From positions 60,602,567-60,666,566 of the forward strand of contig NC_068912.1 of assembly GCF_023091745.1 (NCBI RefSeq): 64,000 bases of DNA. Direction: 5' to 3'. The position numbers were made by a program, and so were the translations under genes. The DNA comes from Budorcas taxicolor (lineage: Eukaryota; Chordata; Mammalia; Artiodactyla; Bovidae). Each line of letters begins with the position of its first letter. Position 1 is the stretch's first letter. The notes under the pieces are model-generated. The model ran no database searches. It worked only from the letters and a program-made list of their open reading frames with translations, and was not told the DNA's origin. This document shows positions 46,426 through 57,279 of the stretch, piece after piece.

Positions 46426-47773
46426 GAAGCAGAAGATATTAAGAAGAGGTGGCAAGAATACACAGAAGAACTGTGCAAAAAAAATTATCACGACCCAGAT
46501 AATCACGATGGTGTGATCACTCACCTAGAGCCAGACATCCTGGAATGTGAAGTCAAGTGAGCCTTAGAAAGCATCGCTATGAACAAAGCTAGTGGAGGTG
46601 ATGGAATTCCTACTGAGCTATTTCAAATCCTGAAAGATGATGCTATGAAAGTGCTGCACTCAATATGCCAGCAAATTTGGAAAACTCAGCAGTGACCACA
46701 GGGCTGGAAAAGGTCAGTTTTCATTCCAATCCCAAAGAAAGGCAATGCCAAAGAATGCTCCAACTACCACACAATTGCACTCATCTCACATGCTAGTAAA
46801 GTAATGCTCAAAATTCTCCAAGTCAGGCTTCAGCAATACGTGAACCGTGAACTTCCTGATGTTCAAGCTGGTTTTGGAAAAGGCAGAGGAACCAGAGATC
46901 AACTGGCAACATCTGCTGGATCATCAAACAAGCAAGAGAGTTCCAGGGAAAACATTTATTTCTGCTTTATTGACTATACTAAAGCCTTTGACTGTGTGGA
47001 TCACAATAAACAGTGGAAAATTCTGAAAGTGATGGGAATACCAGACCACCTGACCTGCCTCTTGAGAAACCTATATGCAGGTCAGGAAGCAAAAATCAGA
47101 ACTGGAAATGGAACAACAGACTGGTTCCAAATAGGAAAAGGAGTACATCAATGCTGTATATTGTCGCCCTGCTTGTGTAACTTATATGGAGAGTACATCA
47201 TGAGAAATGCTGGGATGGAAGAAGCACAAGCTGGAATCAAGATTTCCAGGAGAAATATCAATAACCTCAGATATGCAGATGACACCACCCTTATAGCAGA
47301 AAGTAAAGAGGAACTTAAAAGCCTCTTGATGATGTGAAAGAGGAGAGTGACAAAGTTGGCTTAAAGCTCGACATTCAGAAAACGAAGATCATGGTATCTG
47401 GTCCCATCACTTTATGGGAAATAGATGGGAAAACAGTGAAAACAGTGTCAGACTTTATGTTTTTGGGCTCCAAAATCACTGCAGATGGTGATTGTAGCCA
47501 TGAAATTAAAAGACACTTATTCCTTGTAAGGAAACTTATGACCAAACTGGACAGCATATTAAAAAACAGAGACATTACTTTGCCAACAAAGGTCCATCTA
47601 TCAGTGGTATGGTTTTTCCAGTGGTTATGTATGGATGTGAGAGTTGGACTGTGAAGAAAGCTGAGAGTCGAAGAATTGATGCTTTTGAACTGTGGTGTTG
47701 GAGAAGACTCTCGAGAGTCCCTTGGACTGCAGGGAGTTTCAACCAGTCCATTCTAAAGGAAGTCAGTCCTGGG
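46426..47773 (+). repeat. Inverted repeat, right arm (1,348 bp)
   Basis: The partner of 43203-44550. The inner ends of the arms are 1,875 bp apart, so the whole inverted structure spans about 4.6 kb. Confidence 0.9.
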
Positions 47774-47911
47774 TATTCTTTGGAAGGAATAATGCTAAAT
47801 CTGAAAGTCCCCTACTTTGACCACATCATGGGAAGAGTTGACTCATTGGAAAAGACTCTGATGCTGGGTTGGGGGTTGAGGGCAGGAGGAGAAGGGGATG
47901 ACAGAGGATGA
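46804..47911 (+). pseudogene. BovB reverse transcriptase and C-terminal region, broken (copy 9)
   Basis: Open pieces 46804-47337 (177 codons), 47334-47654 (106 codons) and 47609-47911. The first two are residue-for-residue identical to the pieces on the opposite strand at 44172-43639 and 43642-43322. Motif A FIDYTKAFD (46969-46995), motif B GVHQCCILSP and YADD (47275-47286) are visible. The same stops (46558-46560 and 46693-46695) and the same frameshift near 47335 break the frame. Confidence 0.85.
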
Positions 47912-48047
47912 GATGGCTGGATTGCATCACCAAGTAGATGGACGTGAGTTTGGGTCAACTCTGGGAGCTGGTGATGGAGAGGGGGCCTGTTTGGCTGTGA
48001 TTCATGGGATCGCACACAGTTGGACATGACTGAGCAACTGAACTGAA

Positions 48048-48339
48048 TTGAACTGCTGCTGCTACTGCTGCTAATTCGCGTCAGTCATCAGTCGTGTCCG
48101 ACTCTGTGCGAGCCCATAGACGGCAGCCCAACAGGCTCCTCTGTCCCTGGGATTCTCCAGGCAAGAATACTGGAGTGGGTGGCCATTTCCTTCTTCAATC
48201 ATGAAAGTGAAAAGTGAAAGTGAAGTCATTCAGTCATGTCCGACTCTTAGCGACCCCATCGACTGCAGCCTACCAGGCTCCTCTATCCATGGGATTTTCC
48301 AGGCAGGAGTACTGTAGTGGGGTGCCATTGCCTTCTCTG
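48048..48339 (-). mobile_element. Bov-A2 SINE with (GCT)n end
   Basis: Two Bov-A units in reverse orientation with a short GCT run (48053-48072) at the left end. It is inserted into the tail of BovB copy 9. The 8-base word gaactgaa occurs on both sides (48040-48047 and 48340-48347), compatible with a short target duplication. Confidence 0.88.
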
Positions 48340-48499
48340 GAACTGAAGTAGTCTTACTTAAAAAGACAATATTTCTTTATATAGCACAACAATAATTCTT
48401 TTCATGTATCTTGTCAATCTGACTGGTTCACTTCCTTTCCTTTTAAGGACACTGCAGACTGCTACTCTATTTTTCTAAATATTTTTTTAATTGGAAATG

Positions 48500-48605
48500 A
48501 TTTTAGAGATCATCTAATTTAACCCTGTCATTTATGGATGATGATGCTGAGGGCCTGGGAAATGTACATTAAGACACTTAGGTCACAAAGCAAGGGATAA
48601 ACAGT
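48500..48605 (-). repeat. MIR SINE remnant
   Basis: 'ttatggatgatgatgctgagggcctggg...cacttaggtcacaaagc' is the antisense MIR core. Confidence 0.5.
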
Positions 48606-49737
48606 CTTTATTCTTATATTCTTGACTTCATTTGCAATCAAATTTGTCCACATATTAATATGGGGGTCTTTTCCTCTTTCAAATTCCCTTCTATCTTTTT
48701 CAGTTAGTCAGTCAAAGTCTCTTTCCAGCCATTCTTCCCATGTGCAGGAGATATGTCATGACTCCAAATAATGTTTCCTTCTCAAATTTCTCTCATGGGG
48801 TGGGATGGAAAATAGTATATTCATAAATCTGATATTTCCTCTCACTGAGGAAATCATGTATACCATCATATATCTTCCGCTTCAAATCTCATATATCTTT
48901 GAATATTTAAATTTGTGTGGTTGGCAAGTCTTCTTCCTTTAGGAGGTTTATTTTCCCCTTTTTTTGGTTAGTGAAAGAGTACTAAACCAACCTCTTATCT
49001 ATGCAAAAGTAATTTCTCTACTTAGTTCTTCTTCTGAAATTAATTGCATTTTCCCACTCTCATTTATTCTATTTGTGATAAAGTTAACAGTTGCAGAGTC
49101 TATGACACACCTGGTACTGAGAAATCTGTCACTTAAAGTGGGAGTATGCAATACAAATAATATGAAACATGCATTTAGCTTGATTCTAAGAGGTTTCCTT
49201 TCAACCCTACAGTCTCTTTCCCTACTGTGAGTTTCCTCCTACTGATTCTTTTTATCACAAGAACACAGCAAGTAGTAAGGAGCCATACATGCTTTTTGTG
49301 TTGTACTTAAGCTAAAACTCTGCTATGATACAATCCCTTTCTGCTTTCTTCTTTATCCTTCAGCATCTAATTTATAGCAGATAAATGATTTGAGGCAGTT
49401 GTTTCACAGGGAGATAGGAACTTTGGTTTCCCTACGCATCACAGAGTGAATTAGGACTAATCACATGCATACTTATAAGTTGTTTTTGGTAATGTTGCTA
49501 CTGAAATTTTGATTATTTATATTAAATTCACTTGACCTTGCTCACACATACTTTCATTTTTGCATATGTCTCTTGAAGGATACACTTGAGCTTGAACCTC
49601 TCCAGCTGTTTTCACTTTCCTTTTCTTTCTCCTTCCCAAGCCCCACTCCATATCCCTTTTCCCCCACATGGCAATTAATATATTTGAACTTCTCTATTGT
49701 TTTCCACAATAGACATCATCATGCATTCCCCCCTCCC
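48606..49737. other. Unassigned non-coding stretch
   Basis: No repeat named and no coding evidence; the open frames (up to 88 codons) have no recognisable features. Confidence 0.45.
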
Positions 49738-49940
49738 CATGTGCTCAATTGTGTCCAACTCTGCAACCCCATGGACTTGTAGCCCACAAGTCTCACCTGC
49801 TCATGGAATTTTCTAGGCAAGAATACTGGAGTGGGTTGCCATTTTCTTCTCCAAGAGATCTTCCCAACCCAGAGCTCAAACCCACGTCTCTTACATCTCC
49901 TGCATTGGCAGGCAGATTCTTTACCACTAGCACCACCTGA
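49738..49940 (-). mobile_element. Bov-tA SINE
   Basis: A reverse-orientation copy, head near 49940-49880 and tail at 49738-49760. The 5' head is somewhat diverged. Confidence 0.87.
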
Positions 49941-51116
49941 ATGGAGCCCAATATGATGACCAGGACTTAGTAAATGGAAATTGTTCTTATCTTCATTGAG
50001 AAATGGTCACATACTTCTACATGCTGGATATGACTCGCATGGAATGAGCTAACCAAAGTGTAAGATATTGATATGGTGAGTTAAAAACTATCCAACAAAT
50101 TCTTACTGAAGCAAAGCAAATAAGTTTAAAGTCTTCCTAACTGGCTTAGACAAAATGAATGATTACTCTTGTAAACTTCACACCGTTCACAGAACGCTGT
50201 TCCTCTTTTAATACAGAAGAAGGACAGAAGAAGAGGTGAGGAGTTTGCAATAAGACATGTTTGAGTAGAAGTTCTGACTCTATCAGCAACCATTATGTGA
50301 AACTGGCAGGTTATATGAGCCCTTTGGAGCTCAGTTTCTTTTGGGTGTGAATTGGAAATATAATACCTACCAATTGAAGTAACCATACTCAACTTGCTTG
50401 GTGCACAGTAAAATGCTCAAAAGTTGGTTCTATTTTTTAATCGCACTTATTGCATATTAAACCATTAGCATTTATTGGATAAGTTTTTATATAAAATATG
50501 TATATATATATTTTTTCTTTCCCAATCAATTCATGAAAATCTTACGAATTGTTTTTCAGTTATATTTTTAAGAGTTCATATGGAAACATGTTCTTTCCCA
50601 CTTTTCACACACACACACAGACATCAAGGAAAGAGAACATAAACTATAATTTTGGACAAGAAAACATAGCTTTTAGCCTGGATGAAACCTATTGCAAGGC
50701 ATACCTGCTTCCTTGAAAGTCTGATATAAAATATACTGCTTCCTGGTAGTAAAAAATTGATGTGATTTTATTTTTAATAAGCTTTAAGGAGGAAAAATCA
50801 TATTTTTCAGCATTTTCTCATCTTACCTATATTAAATGGCAACTGATTTAGGTACAAGCTCTTCAGGAACTGGTCTTTTAAACTTAGCTCTAATAAACGA
50901 AATGTCAATGTGATTAAAAAAAAAAAAAAGAGAGAGAGAGAATCCTTACTAAAGAAAAAGAAAAAAATCTACTTCTTGCCAGTTCTGAAAACTGTGCTTT
51001 GCTTCAGCTCCGAGAGGCTATGTTGCGTACTCTGGGGATCCACTCACTTGTTTTAGTATGAGCTTCCAGGGAGAGTTTGAGGGAAACAGCCGCAGTGCTT
51101 CTCTTCGTGCGTGCGT
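49941..51116. other. Unassigned stretch with simple repeats
   Basis: TA-rich run at 50498-50518, (CA)n at 50606-50620, and A-run plus (GA)n at 50915-50942. Otherwise no repeat or gene recognised. Confidence 0.5.
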
Positions 51117-51309
51117 CTGTGTGCTCAGTCACTCAGTCATGTCTAACTCTCCATGGATTGTAACCCACCATGGAATTTTCCCAGCAAGAATATTGGATGG
51201 GTTGCCATTGCCTCCTCCAGGGAATTTTCCCAGCCCAAGGATTGAACCCACTCCAGTGTCTCCTTCATTGCAGGTGGATTCTTTACCACTTGAGCCACCT
51301 GGAAATCCT
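51117..51309 (-). mobile_element. Bov-tA SINE
   Basis: Reverse orientation, with small internal deletions relative to the other copies (for example around 51150). Confidence 0.87.
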
Positions 51310-51376
51310 GTTTCTCTCAGTAGATGGTGGCAAGGAGGCAATAGCATTTGTGTTAATTTTAGCTTTTTATTGTGTT

Positions 51377-51403
51377 AATTTTACCTCTTTATGAGGTAAA
51401 ATT
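51377..51403. repeat. Perfect 11-bp hairpin
   Basis: aattttacctc (51377-51387), loop tttat, gaggtaaaatt (51393-51403). Confidence 0.9.
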
Positions 51404-51539
51404 TTACAAACAATGAGGCAATATCTTTTAATCAAAGGTCAAAATTTGACTCTACATGTACAGTGTAATAAAGATATGTCTGGAGAAAACACCTGCTTTA
51501 CTGTATAACTATTCCAGACACTTCTCAAGCCCTCTGTTG

Positions 51540-51800
51540 CTGAACCAAGCTCCTGACCTCCTCTCAGTGATTCAATATTTTGCTATTACTGGCCCCACTG
51601 TTGTAACACCCACATTTACATTCTTGCTTTCTGGAACGTTTTCTGTGCTCTGATTTGACCATAAACCTTGTCTGGTTATTTCCTCTTCCTGGAACTTTCT
51701 GCATCCTGTTCTTTTGCAAGAGATACTTGGTCAAAGTCTCAGACTAAATGCCAGAGAAAGCTACCAGGTCTGTACATCCCCACCAGGTTATGTGCCTAGA
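51540..51800 (+). repeat. L2 LINE remnant, left part
   Basis: 'ggttatttcctcttcctggaactttctgcatcc...tggtcaaagtctcagactaaatgcca' follows the plus-strand L2 3' region. It appears to continue at 52930-53100, on the far side of an LTR. Confidence 0.5.
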
Positions 51801-52333
51801 GATGTAGGCTTAAAAAAATATTCACAAAACCTAGAAGTTGAGAGTTACGTTTTATTTGGCAGGGAACTTTAGGACTTCAAATCTGGGAGGCAGTATCTCA
51901 AGTAAACCTGAGAGAAATGCTTCAGGTTATATAGATGTTTTGCAACAAAGGGTAAGTAGTCTGAACACTGAAAGATTATTGTAAATTAAAGAAAACCAGA
52001 TATCTCCAGTAAAGGAATTTAGCTCTTTGCTTTTTGGGGGGAAGATGCAAGAATTTGGGCTCACTGAATTCCTCTGATATGCATCTCAGCTACCTGAGGC
52101 CAATATACAGATTTTCTCATCATGAGTTTCCTCAAGGCTCACCATGGGGACTGGCTGCAGGGAGTGGCTGTAGTTTGATAGCTTCTAGATGGCAGGTATT
52201 CTTTTCCTTCCTGATCATTTTCCTTGGGGCTCGCCAGCTAGCCTTGGAGGGCTGCATCCTTTACTTCCTGGTGGCAGGAAATATTCCATTTCTCACAGAA
52301 TGTCCACAGCTCAGTCATTTTATAATCAAGGAC

Positions 52334-52345
52334 TGCTTTATCATT
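52334..52345 (+). repeat. Left target-site duplication of SINE in LTR
   Basis: tgctttatcatt matches 52476-52487 exactly. Confidence 0.9.
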
Positions 52346-52475
52346 TTGGAGGAGGGCATGGCAACCCACTCCAGTATTCTTGCCTGGAGAATCCCATGCA
52401 CACAGTAGCCTGGCGGGCTACAGTCCTTGGGACCAGAGAGTCTGACACTACTGAAGTGACTTAGCACAGCACACG
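52346..52475 (+). mobile_element. Bov-A/Bov-tA SINE, 5'-truncated, nested in LTR
   Basis: Begins inside the body ('ggaggagggcatggcaacccactcc') and runs to the tail ('ctgaagtgacttagcacagcac'). A 12-bp perfect duplication shows that the truncated form is how it inserted. Confidence 0.92.
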
Positions 52476-52487
52476 TGCTTTATCATT
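52476..52487 (+). repeat. Right target-site duplication of SINE in LTR
   Basis: An exact match to 52334-52345. Confidence 0.9.
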
Positions 52488-52929
52488 AGCAGGTCCTGTG
52501 TAAAATGAAAATACAGAGCCCCAGAAGCATCAGGGGAAATCAATCTCCCTTTCTCATGAGCTGCCATCTCCACACAAGGTGGATACATGGCCTGCAAACA
52601 ACTGCATTCTCTGCCCTTGATGGAAGGTGGATGTGAAGCACCTTGAGACCTGTTAAAATCTCCACAGAGGGCAGCAGTGATTTGGGGTATCAGAGAACAG
52701 AAAGCTGGGAACTAAGAACCTTCCTAGGGAGGTGCGAGAAGCAGTGAGGCATCAAACTGCAGATGAACTGGCACAAACCCTATTGTCCCCTTGGACTTAA
52801 TTTACACAACATCAAATCCAAGATAAAAGTATTAAACATTTCAGGACAGCCACTGCAGAGCTTTAAACTTTGGGAGCTTGGCTGTCTGAGCAAATGACCC
52901 TGTGTCACTGTACTGACCGAATTCCTATG

Positions 52930-53100
52930 AAGCTGGCTCTGTTTATAATTTATCCTACTTTATTTTTATTCCCATCGAATTGAATCCCCCTCTCCCCATC
53001 CCCTCCCTCCCCAGACTGTAGGCTGCATAACAACAGGAATCATATCTACAATAAACACTTAAGAATATTTGTAAAGTGAGTAAATGGATTAATGAGCCTC
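52930..53100 (+). repeat. L2 LINE 3' end, right part
   Basis: 'cagactgtaggctgcataacaacaggaatcatatctac' and the 'aataaacacttaagaatatttg' end follow the plus-strand L2 terminus. Confidence 0.5.
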
Positions 53101-53294
53101 TGGTATTTAGTTCTTGCCCCTAATCCAAGTAAGACATATTAGGGCCCTGCACTTCCTCTTTCCTCTTTGTTCATGCCAGTTGCGTTTACTTCTGTTTCCC
53201 TACTCAGAACGTCAATGGTCAAGTTCAAGTGCTCATGGCTTTTTTTTGGAGACACGGGAAAACACTTATAATGGGTTTACTACCTTTTAGTACG

Positions 53295-53505
53295 GGCTTC
53301 CCTAGTGACTCAGCAGTAAAAGAATCTGCCTGCAGTGCAGGAGACACAGGAGTCACGGGTTGATCTTCCTTTGGGTAGGGAAGATCCCTTGAAGAAGGAA
53401 ATGACAACCAACTCCAAATTCTTGTCTGGAAAATCCCATGGACAGAGGAGCCTGGTGAGCTACAGTCTGTGGGGTGGCAAAGAGTAGGACACCACTTAGG
53501 GACTA
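53295..53505 (+). mobile_element. Bov-tA SINE
   Basis: A plus-strand copy, head 'gggcttccctagtgactcag', ending in a (CA)n tract at 53507-53523. Confidence 0.9.
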
Positions 53506-53594
53506 AACACACACACACACACCCCTTCAGCATCATTTTCTAAACTATAGATACGTTCATTCAACTTTTCTGCTTATAAAACTTGTTGGCCACC

Positions 53595-54560
53595 TGCCGG
53601 GGTCCAGCCCCGGTGGATCCAGGGAATTCTAAGCGGGGATGGCATTGGTGAGGAGAAACTGATTTATTTATTAATATAGAAATATAAGATTAGATTAGGA
53701 AGAAATAGTATAGTAGGAAATTTAGGTGGAGAAAAAGATGCTGAATAACTTGGTTTACAGGGAAAACCAAGAAAACCTCGAGACAAGAGGTTTGCACCAT
53801 CTATGTTAGGCCACCAGCACCCACTTGAATATCGAAGGGTGCCCCGCCTTAGGCACCCTTTCGCGTGGGTCTTAGCAGCCAGGGCAAGTAAGTAGACTTG
53901 GTGAGCCTCCCCACTCCAGATGGGAAATCAGCCGAAAAAGGGAAGAAAAGAACGACATGGGGAAGCCCAGCATTGGTGCAAGACTCCAAAGACACCATTT
54001 TCAAAATCAGCTTATATACCCCAAGGTGTACATAAAGAAATAATGGAATATGCAGAGTTATGCAGGGGCAGTAGTCCTGACCCTCATTGAGACCAGGCTT
54101 TCTTTTTGCATACCCTCCCATAAACAAAAGGTCTCAGGTGGTTTATATTATCTTCTGGCCAAGAAGCCTATAAACATTTTTATGGCTCTCTTCCTGGATA
54201 ATTGTCTATCAACCAGAAAACTCCTTTTCCCTAGAAGTGTTTTTTCTTTACTCTGCATCACCCTCAAAGTACAAAATAAAGTTACATTCCTGTAGAACAA
54301 AGGTGCAGTGGGTTATAACAAAGAAAGCACTTAACTCAAAGATCTAATGTTGCTAATACCAGGGCTATTACCTGTTTTTCTATATACCAACTATCTCCAC
54401 AAATAAAAGATGAAAATTTGGCAGCAAGTATTGGCTCAACAAATGAAACCTTTAATCAGTCCTATTCTAATGATTTTGACTCCTCAGAAGCCCCTACATT
54501 CCTAGGATGTTTTAAGCTTCCTGTGCCTCCCGCAGTTGCAGTCCGGAGGCCTCAATCACA
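53595..54560 (-). mobile_element. Ruminant ERV LTR, class II-like (solo)
   Basis: The minus-strand LTR ends at 53595 in ...ca within the GC-rich block around 53595-53630 that I associate with ruminant ERVK-type LTRs. A TATA box is the complement of 54012-54018. Two overlapping AATAAA signals are the complements of 53663-53672. A strong stem lies between them (arms 53835-53843 and 53852-53860). No gag, pol or env reading frame is present on either side, so it is probably a solo LTR. The class comes from remembered wording, and the right limit could lie up to about 54620. Confidence 0.65.
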
Positions 54561-55210
54561 TGCTCACCTGTACGAGTCCAGCAGGCAGGCTAGAAAGCCA
54601 TCAGAGGGGTTTTTGGATTGAAACACCCTTTCAAAATGCAGAAGACTAAAGCCTTGAGATGACTTTTTCCAGAGTGTGTCAGAAGAGTGGAAAAGCAGAG
54701 TACAAAGGCCAGCAGACTTTGGTTTTTTGGGGTACATGCTCAGGAAATACCAGGGGGAAAACCTTAGATTTGGCTCGCCTTGCCCATCAAATCTCTGCCA
54801 CATGACCTTGTCACGGGTGGGATTCCTCACACTGGCTCCCGGCAGCCACCTTTGTCTGGTGGCTGAAATCCTAACCTTTGTGATATCCCAAATCTTCCAT
54901 AATATATCCCAATGTATTTTGTTGGATTTTTCTTGCCACTTCTGCTTTGTATGGAAACATACTTGTTTTCCCAATTCCAGACTTGAAAACTGATGACCTG
55001 TTGCTTCTCAGGTGAAATCTCTTTGAATTCTACATAGGTTAGAAGTAAGTGTTTCCCTCTCCTCTGTAATTCAAGAGTCCTTCCTTATATAAGACCACCG
55101 ACAGAATAAATGGTCAAATTGAACTATAACCATTTTACTCTGGAAATTTAATTTCTATTGTTAAAGATCAACTTTTTGAATGCTGCTTAACAGTGTCAAA
55201 TTCAATTAAT
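54561..55210. other. Unassigned non-coding stretch
   Basis: It is more GC-rich than its surroundings near 54740-54870, with open frames on both strands (54564-54974 minus, 136 codons; 54676-54993 plus, 105 codons). Neither resembles a known protein. It could be part of the adjacent ERV or unique DNA. Confidence 0.35.
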
Positions 55211-55215
55211 ATTCT

Positions 55216-55852
55216 CAGTTCAGTTCAGTCACTCAGTCGTGTCTGACTCTTTGTGACCCCATGGACTGCAGCATGCCAGGCTTTCCTTCCGTCACCAACT
55301 CCCGAAGCTTACCCAAACTCATATGCATTGAATCGATGATACAATCTAACCATCTCATCCTCTGTCATCCCCTTCTCCTCCTGCATCTTTCCCAGCATCA
55401 GGGTCTTTTCCAATGAGTCAGTTCTTCACATCAGGTGGCCAAAGGATTGGAGTTTCAGCTTCAGCATCAGTCCTGCCAATGAATATTCAGGACTGATTTC
55501 CTTTAGGATGGGCTGGCTGGATCTCCTTGCAGTCCAAGGAACTCTCAAGAGCCTTCTCCAACACCACAGTTCAAAAGAATAAATTCTTCAGTGCTCAGCT
55601 TTCTTTAAGTCCAAGTCTCACATCCATACATGACTACTGGAAAAGCCATAGCTTTAACTAGATGGACTTCCGTTGGCAAAGTAATGTCTCTGCTTTTTAA
55701 CATGCTGTCTAGGTTGGTCATAGCTTTCCTTCCAAAGAGCAAGTGTCTTTTAATTTCATGGCTGCAGTCAGTGATTTTGGAGCCCAAGAAAATAGTCTGT
55801 CACTGTTGCCATTGTTTCCCCATCTATTTGCCATGAAGTGATAGGACCAGAT
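55216..55852 (-). mobile_element. BovB 3' fragment, copy 10
   Basis: The tail at 55216-55235, then the antisense C-terminal and thumb regions (CETWT near 55610, RDITLPTEVH near 55680). An internal deletion near 55770 removes part of the ADGDCSHEIK block. Intermediate age. Confidence 0.9.
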
Positions 55853-55963
55853 GTAGTTTTGAAGTTTAACAAGTTATATACTAGTATTTTTATATTCCAA
55901 GATCTATATTAATTCTCAAGGAAACAAACAAGCAAGAAAGTTGTCATGAACACCTTCACCTCA

Positions 55964-56008
55964 ACACGCGCGTGCGCACACACACACCCCACACACACAC
56001 ACGAGCAC
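55964..56008 (+). repeat. (CA)n / CG-CA microsatellite
   Basis: Alternating purine-pyrimidine sequence including cgcgcgtgcgcaca, then CA runs broken by cccc. Confidence 0.9.
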
Positions 56009-56499
56009 ATAATCTAATAGAAAAGATAGTTAAGTAAACACGAAATCAAATGCCATATTAGAAGCACTGAACCAGATACAAGAAAAAAAATATATCTTTG
56101 GCAGTTTTTGTATTTCTGGAATTAGGAAAATCATGATGGTGAGGAGACTAGAAACTGAAAATTTTGAATATTTTGGAAAGATAGTTTCTAGAACAGATAA
56201 TACTATGAAATAGTTTTGAGTCCTTTCATTTAAGAATTTCATTTATTTTATATTTTTTACAGAGATAAAAAATAATAAAAGGAAGTTATGAAGAGGTAAA
56301 TTATGAATCAAAGAGAAGATGTTTCTAAAAATGAAAGTATTGAAAAATAGAATAGATTTCCTTGGATGTGAGAACTTTCTCATTGCTGGAATTATTCATA
56401 AATGAAACAAGAATGTTTATAATGAAATGTCTTGATATAGCAGACAGTTGCTCAGCAGACACTGTTGTTGAACATCAGAAAATAAGAATTGTGTTCCTG
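56009..56499. other. Unassigned AT-rich stretch
   Basis: No repeat or gene recognised. Confidence 0.45.
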
Positions 56500-56640
56500 G
56501 CACTTCATTTTACTGATCATTTGACATAGGTGCTGACCTTTTCCTCATAAGAAAAATGGAGACATTTTTCTGCTTCAGAGGGTTGCGCTGAGAATTAAAT
56601 GGGATAAAATAGTTGGTACTTTCAAATTATAACTATTATG
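56500..56640 (+). repeat. MIR SINE remnant
   Basis: 'ttttcctcataagaaaaatggagac...gagggttgcgctgagaattaaatggg' is the plus-strand MIR core and 3' half. Confidence 0.55.
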
Positions 56641-57267
56641 AAATATGAGTTGTTATAAATTTATGTTGATAATAGGAAAAATAATAATCACACGTTTGAT
56701 TTCAGTCTCTGTGTGTAGTTCTAGAAGACAATAGTTATTTTCTCTTGCTTCTGTATAAGAAAAGGAAGGTTTCATCTTACAAGTGACCATTCCATAGAGA
56801 CATAGCTGGTCAATGAGTGGCAGAAGCAGAAGTCGTGACTTCTCCCACAGAGCAAGAAGCATCTCCCCTGTAGTGCACTGCTTTATGATGAAACAGAATT
56901 TATGGCCAAAGTTCCTGAGGTACTTTGGACTGAAGTCACTCAAGTAATAATAGACTCTGTGTAGGCATCTTTCTCTAAGTGATATGCTTATGTGATTTTT
57001 CACTCAAGGTACTAGGATAGAAATAACAAATGTTGGCCAGGTCCACCTCTCTTTAATAAGCAATACCTATCTTTAATAAAAACTCACCGGGCATTTTTTA
57101 AAATAGGAGCTTTAAGAAGACACAACAAGAAATTAATCAAGAAGAGCTGAACATCTACTATGAAATGTAGGATAACTATTATTAATTTTGAAGCCAATTA
57201 CCATCCCCCATTTTTTGATGACTGGCGAGATTATCTCTCTGCTCTTGCCTTTTTCATCCACTCTCCT
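56641..57267. other. Unassigned non-coding stretch
   Basis: A 116-codon minus-strand frame (57003-56653) has no recognised domain. No repeat named. Confidence 0.4.
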
Positions 57268-57279
57268 TGTTCTGTGTAT

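Larger units (their letters stand above)
46426..48047 (+). mobile_element. BovB, 5'-truncated, copy 9
   Basis: Plus-strand element starting in the linker, at the same internal point as 44550 of copy 8. It runs through reverse transcriptase (46600-47340), thumb and C-terminal domain (47334-47911) to a 'gactgagcaactgaactg' tail ending near 48047. From 46426 to 47773 it is almost identical to copy 8. From 47774 to the tail it is clearly different from copy 8: it has a longer region around 47775-47800 and many substitutions. A Bov-A2 SINE follows immediately. Confidence 0.92.
51810..52500 (-). mobile_element. Solo ERV LTR (family not assigned), split by SINE
   Basis: On the minus strand there is a TATA-like box (complement of 51925-51937). 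AATAAA follows about 75 bp downstream (complement of 51851-51856), the usual R-region spacing. No retroviral coding sequence adjoins it. A truncated Bov-A SINE sits inside. The element lies between two parts of an L2, so it may extend to about 52930. The right limit is uncertain. Confidence 0.55.

Noticed and set aside
42932..48047. Twin priming as the source of the inverted BovB structure
   Set aside because: Twin priming inverts the 5' part of one copy without duplicating it. Here the same internal region is present twice and both copies have their own, different 3' ends.
54564..54974. 136-codon minus-strand open frame as an ERV env or gag remnant
   Set aside because: It lies beside an LTR, but no retroviral motif is visible. 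A paired open frame on the other strand suggests compositional bias.
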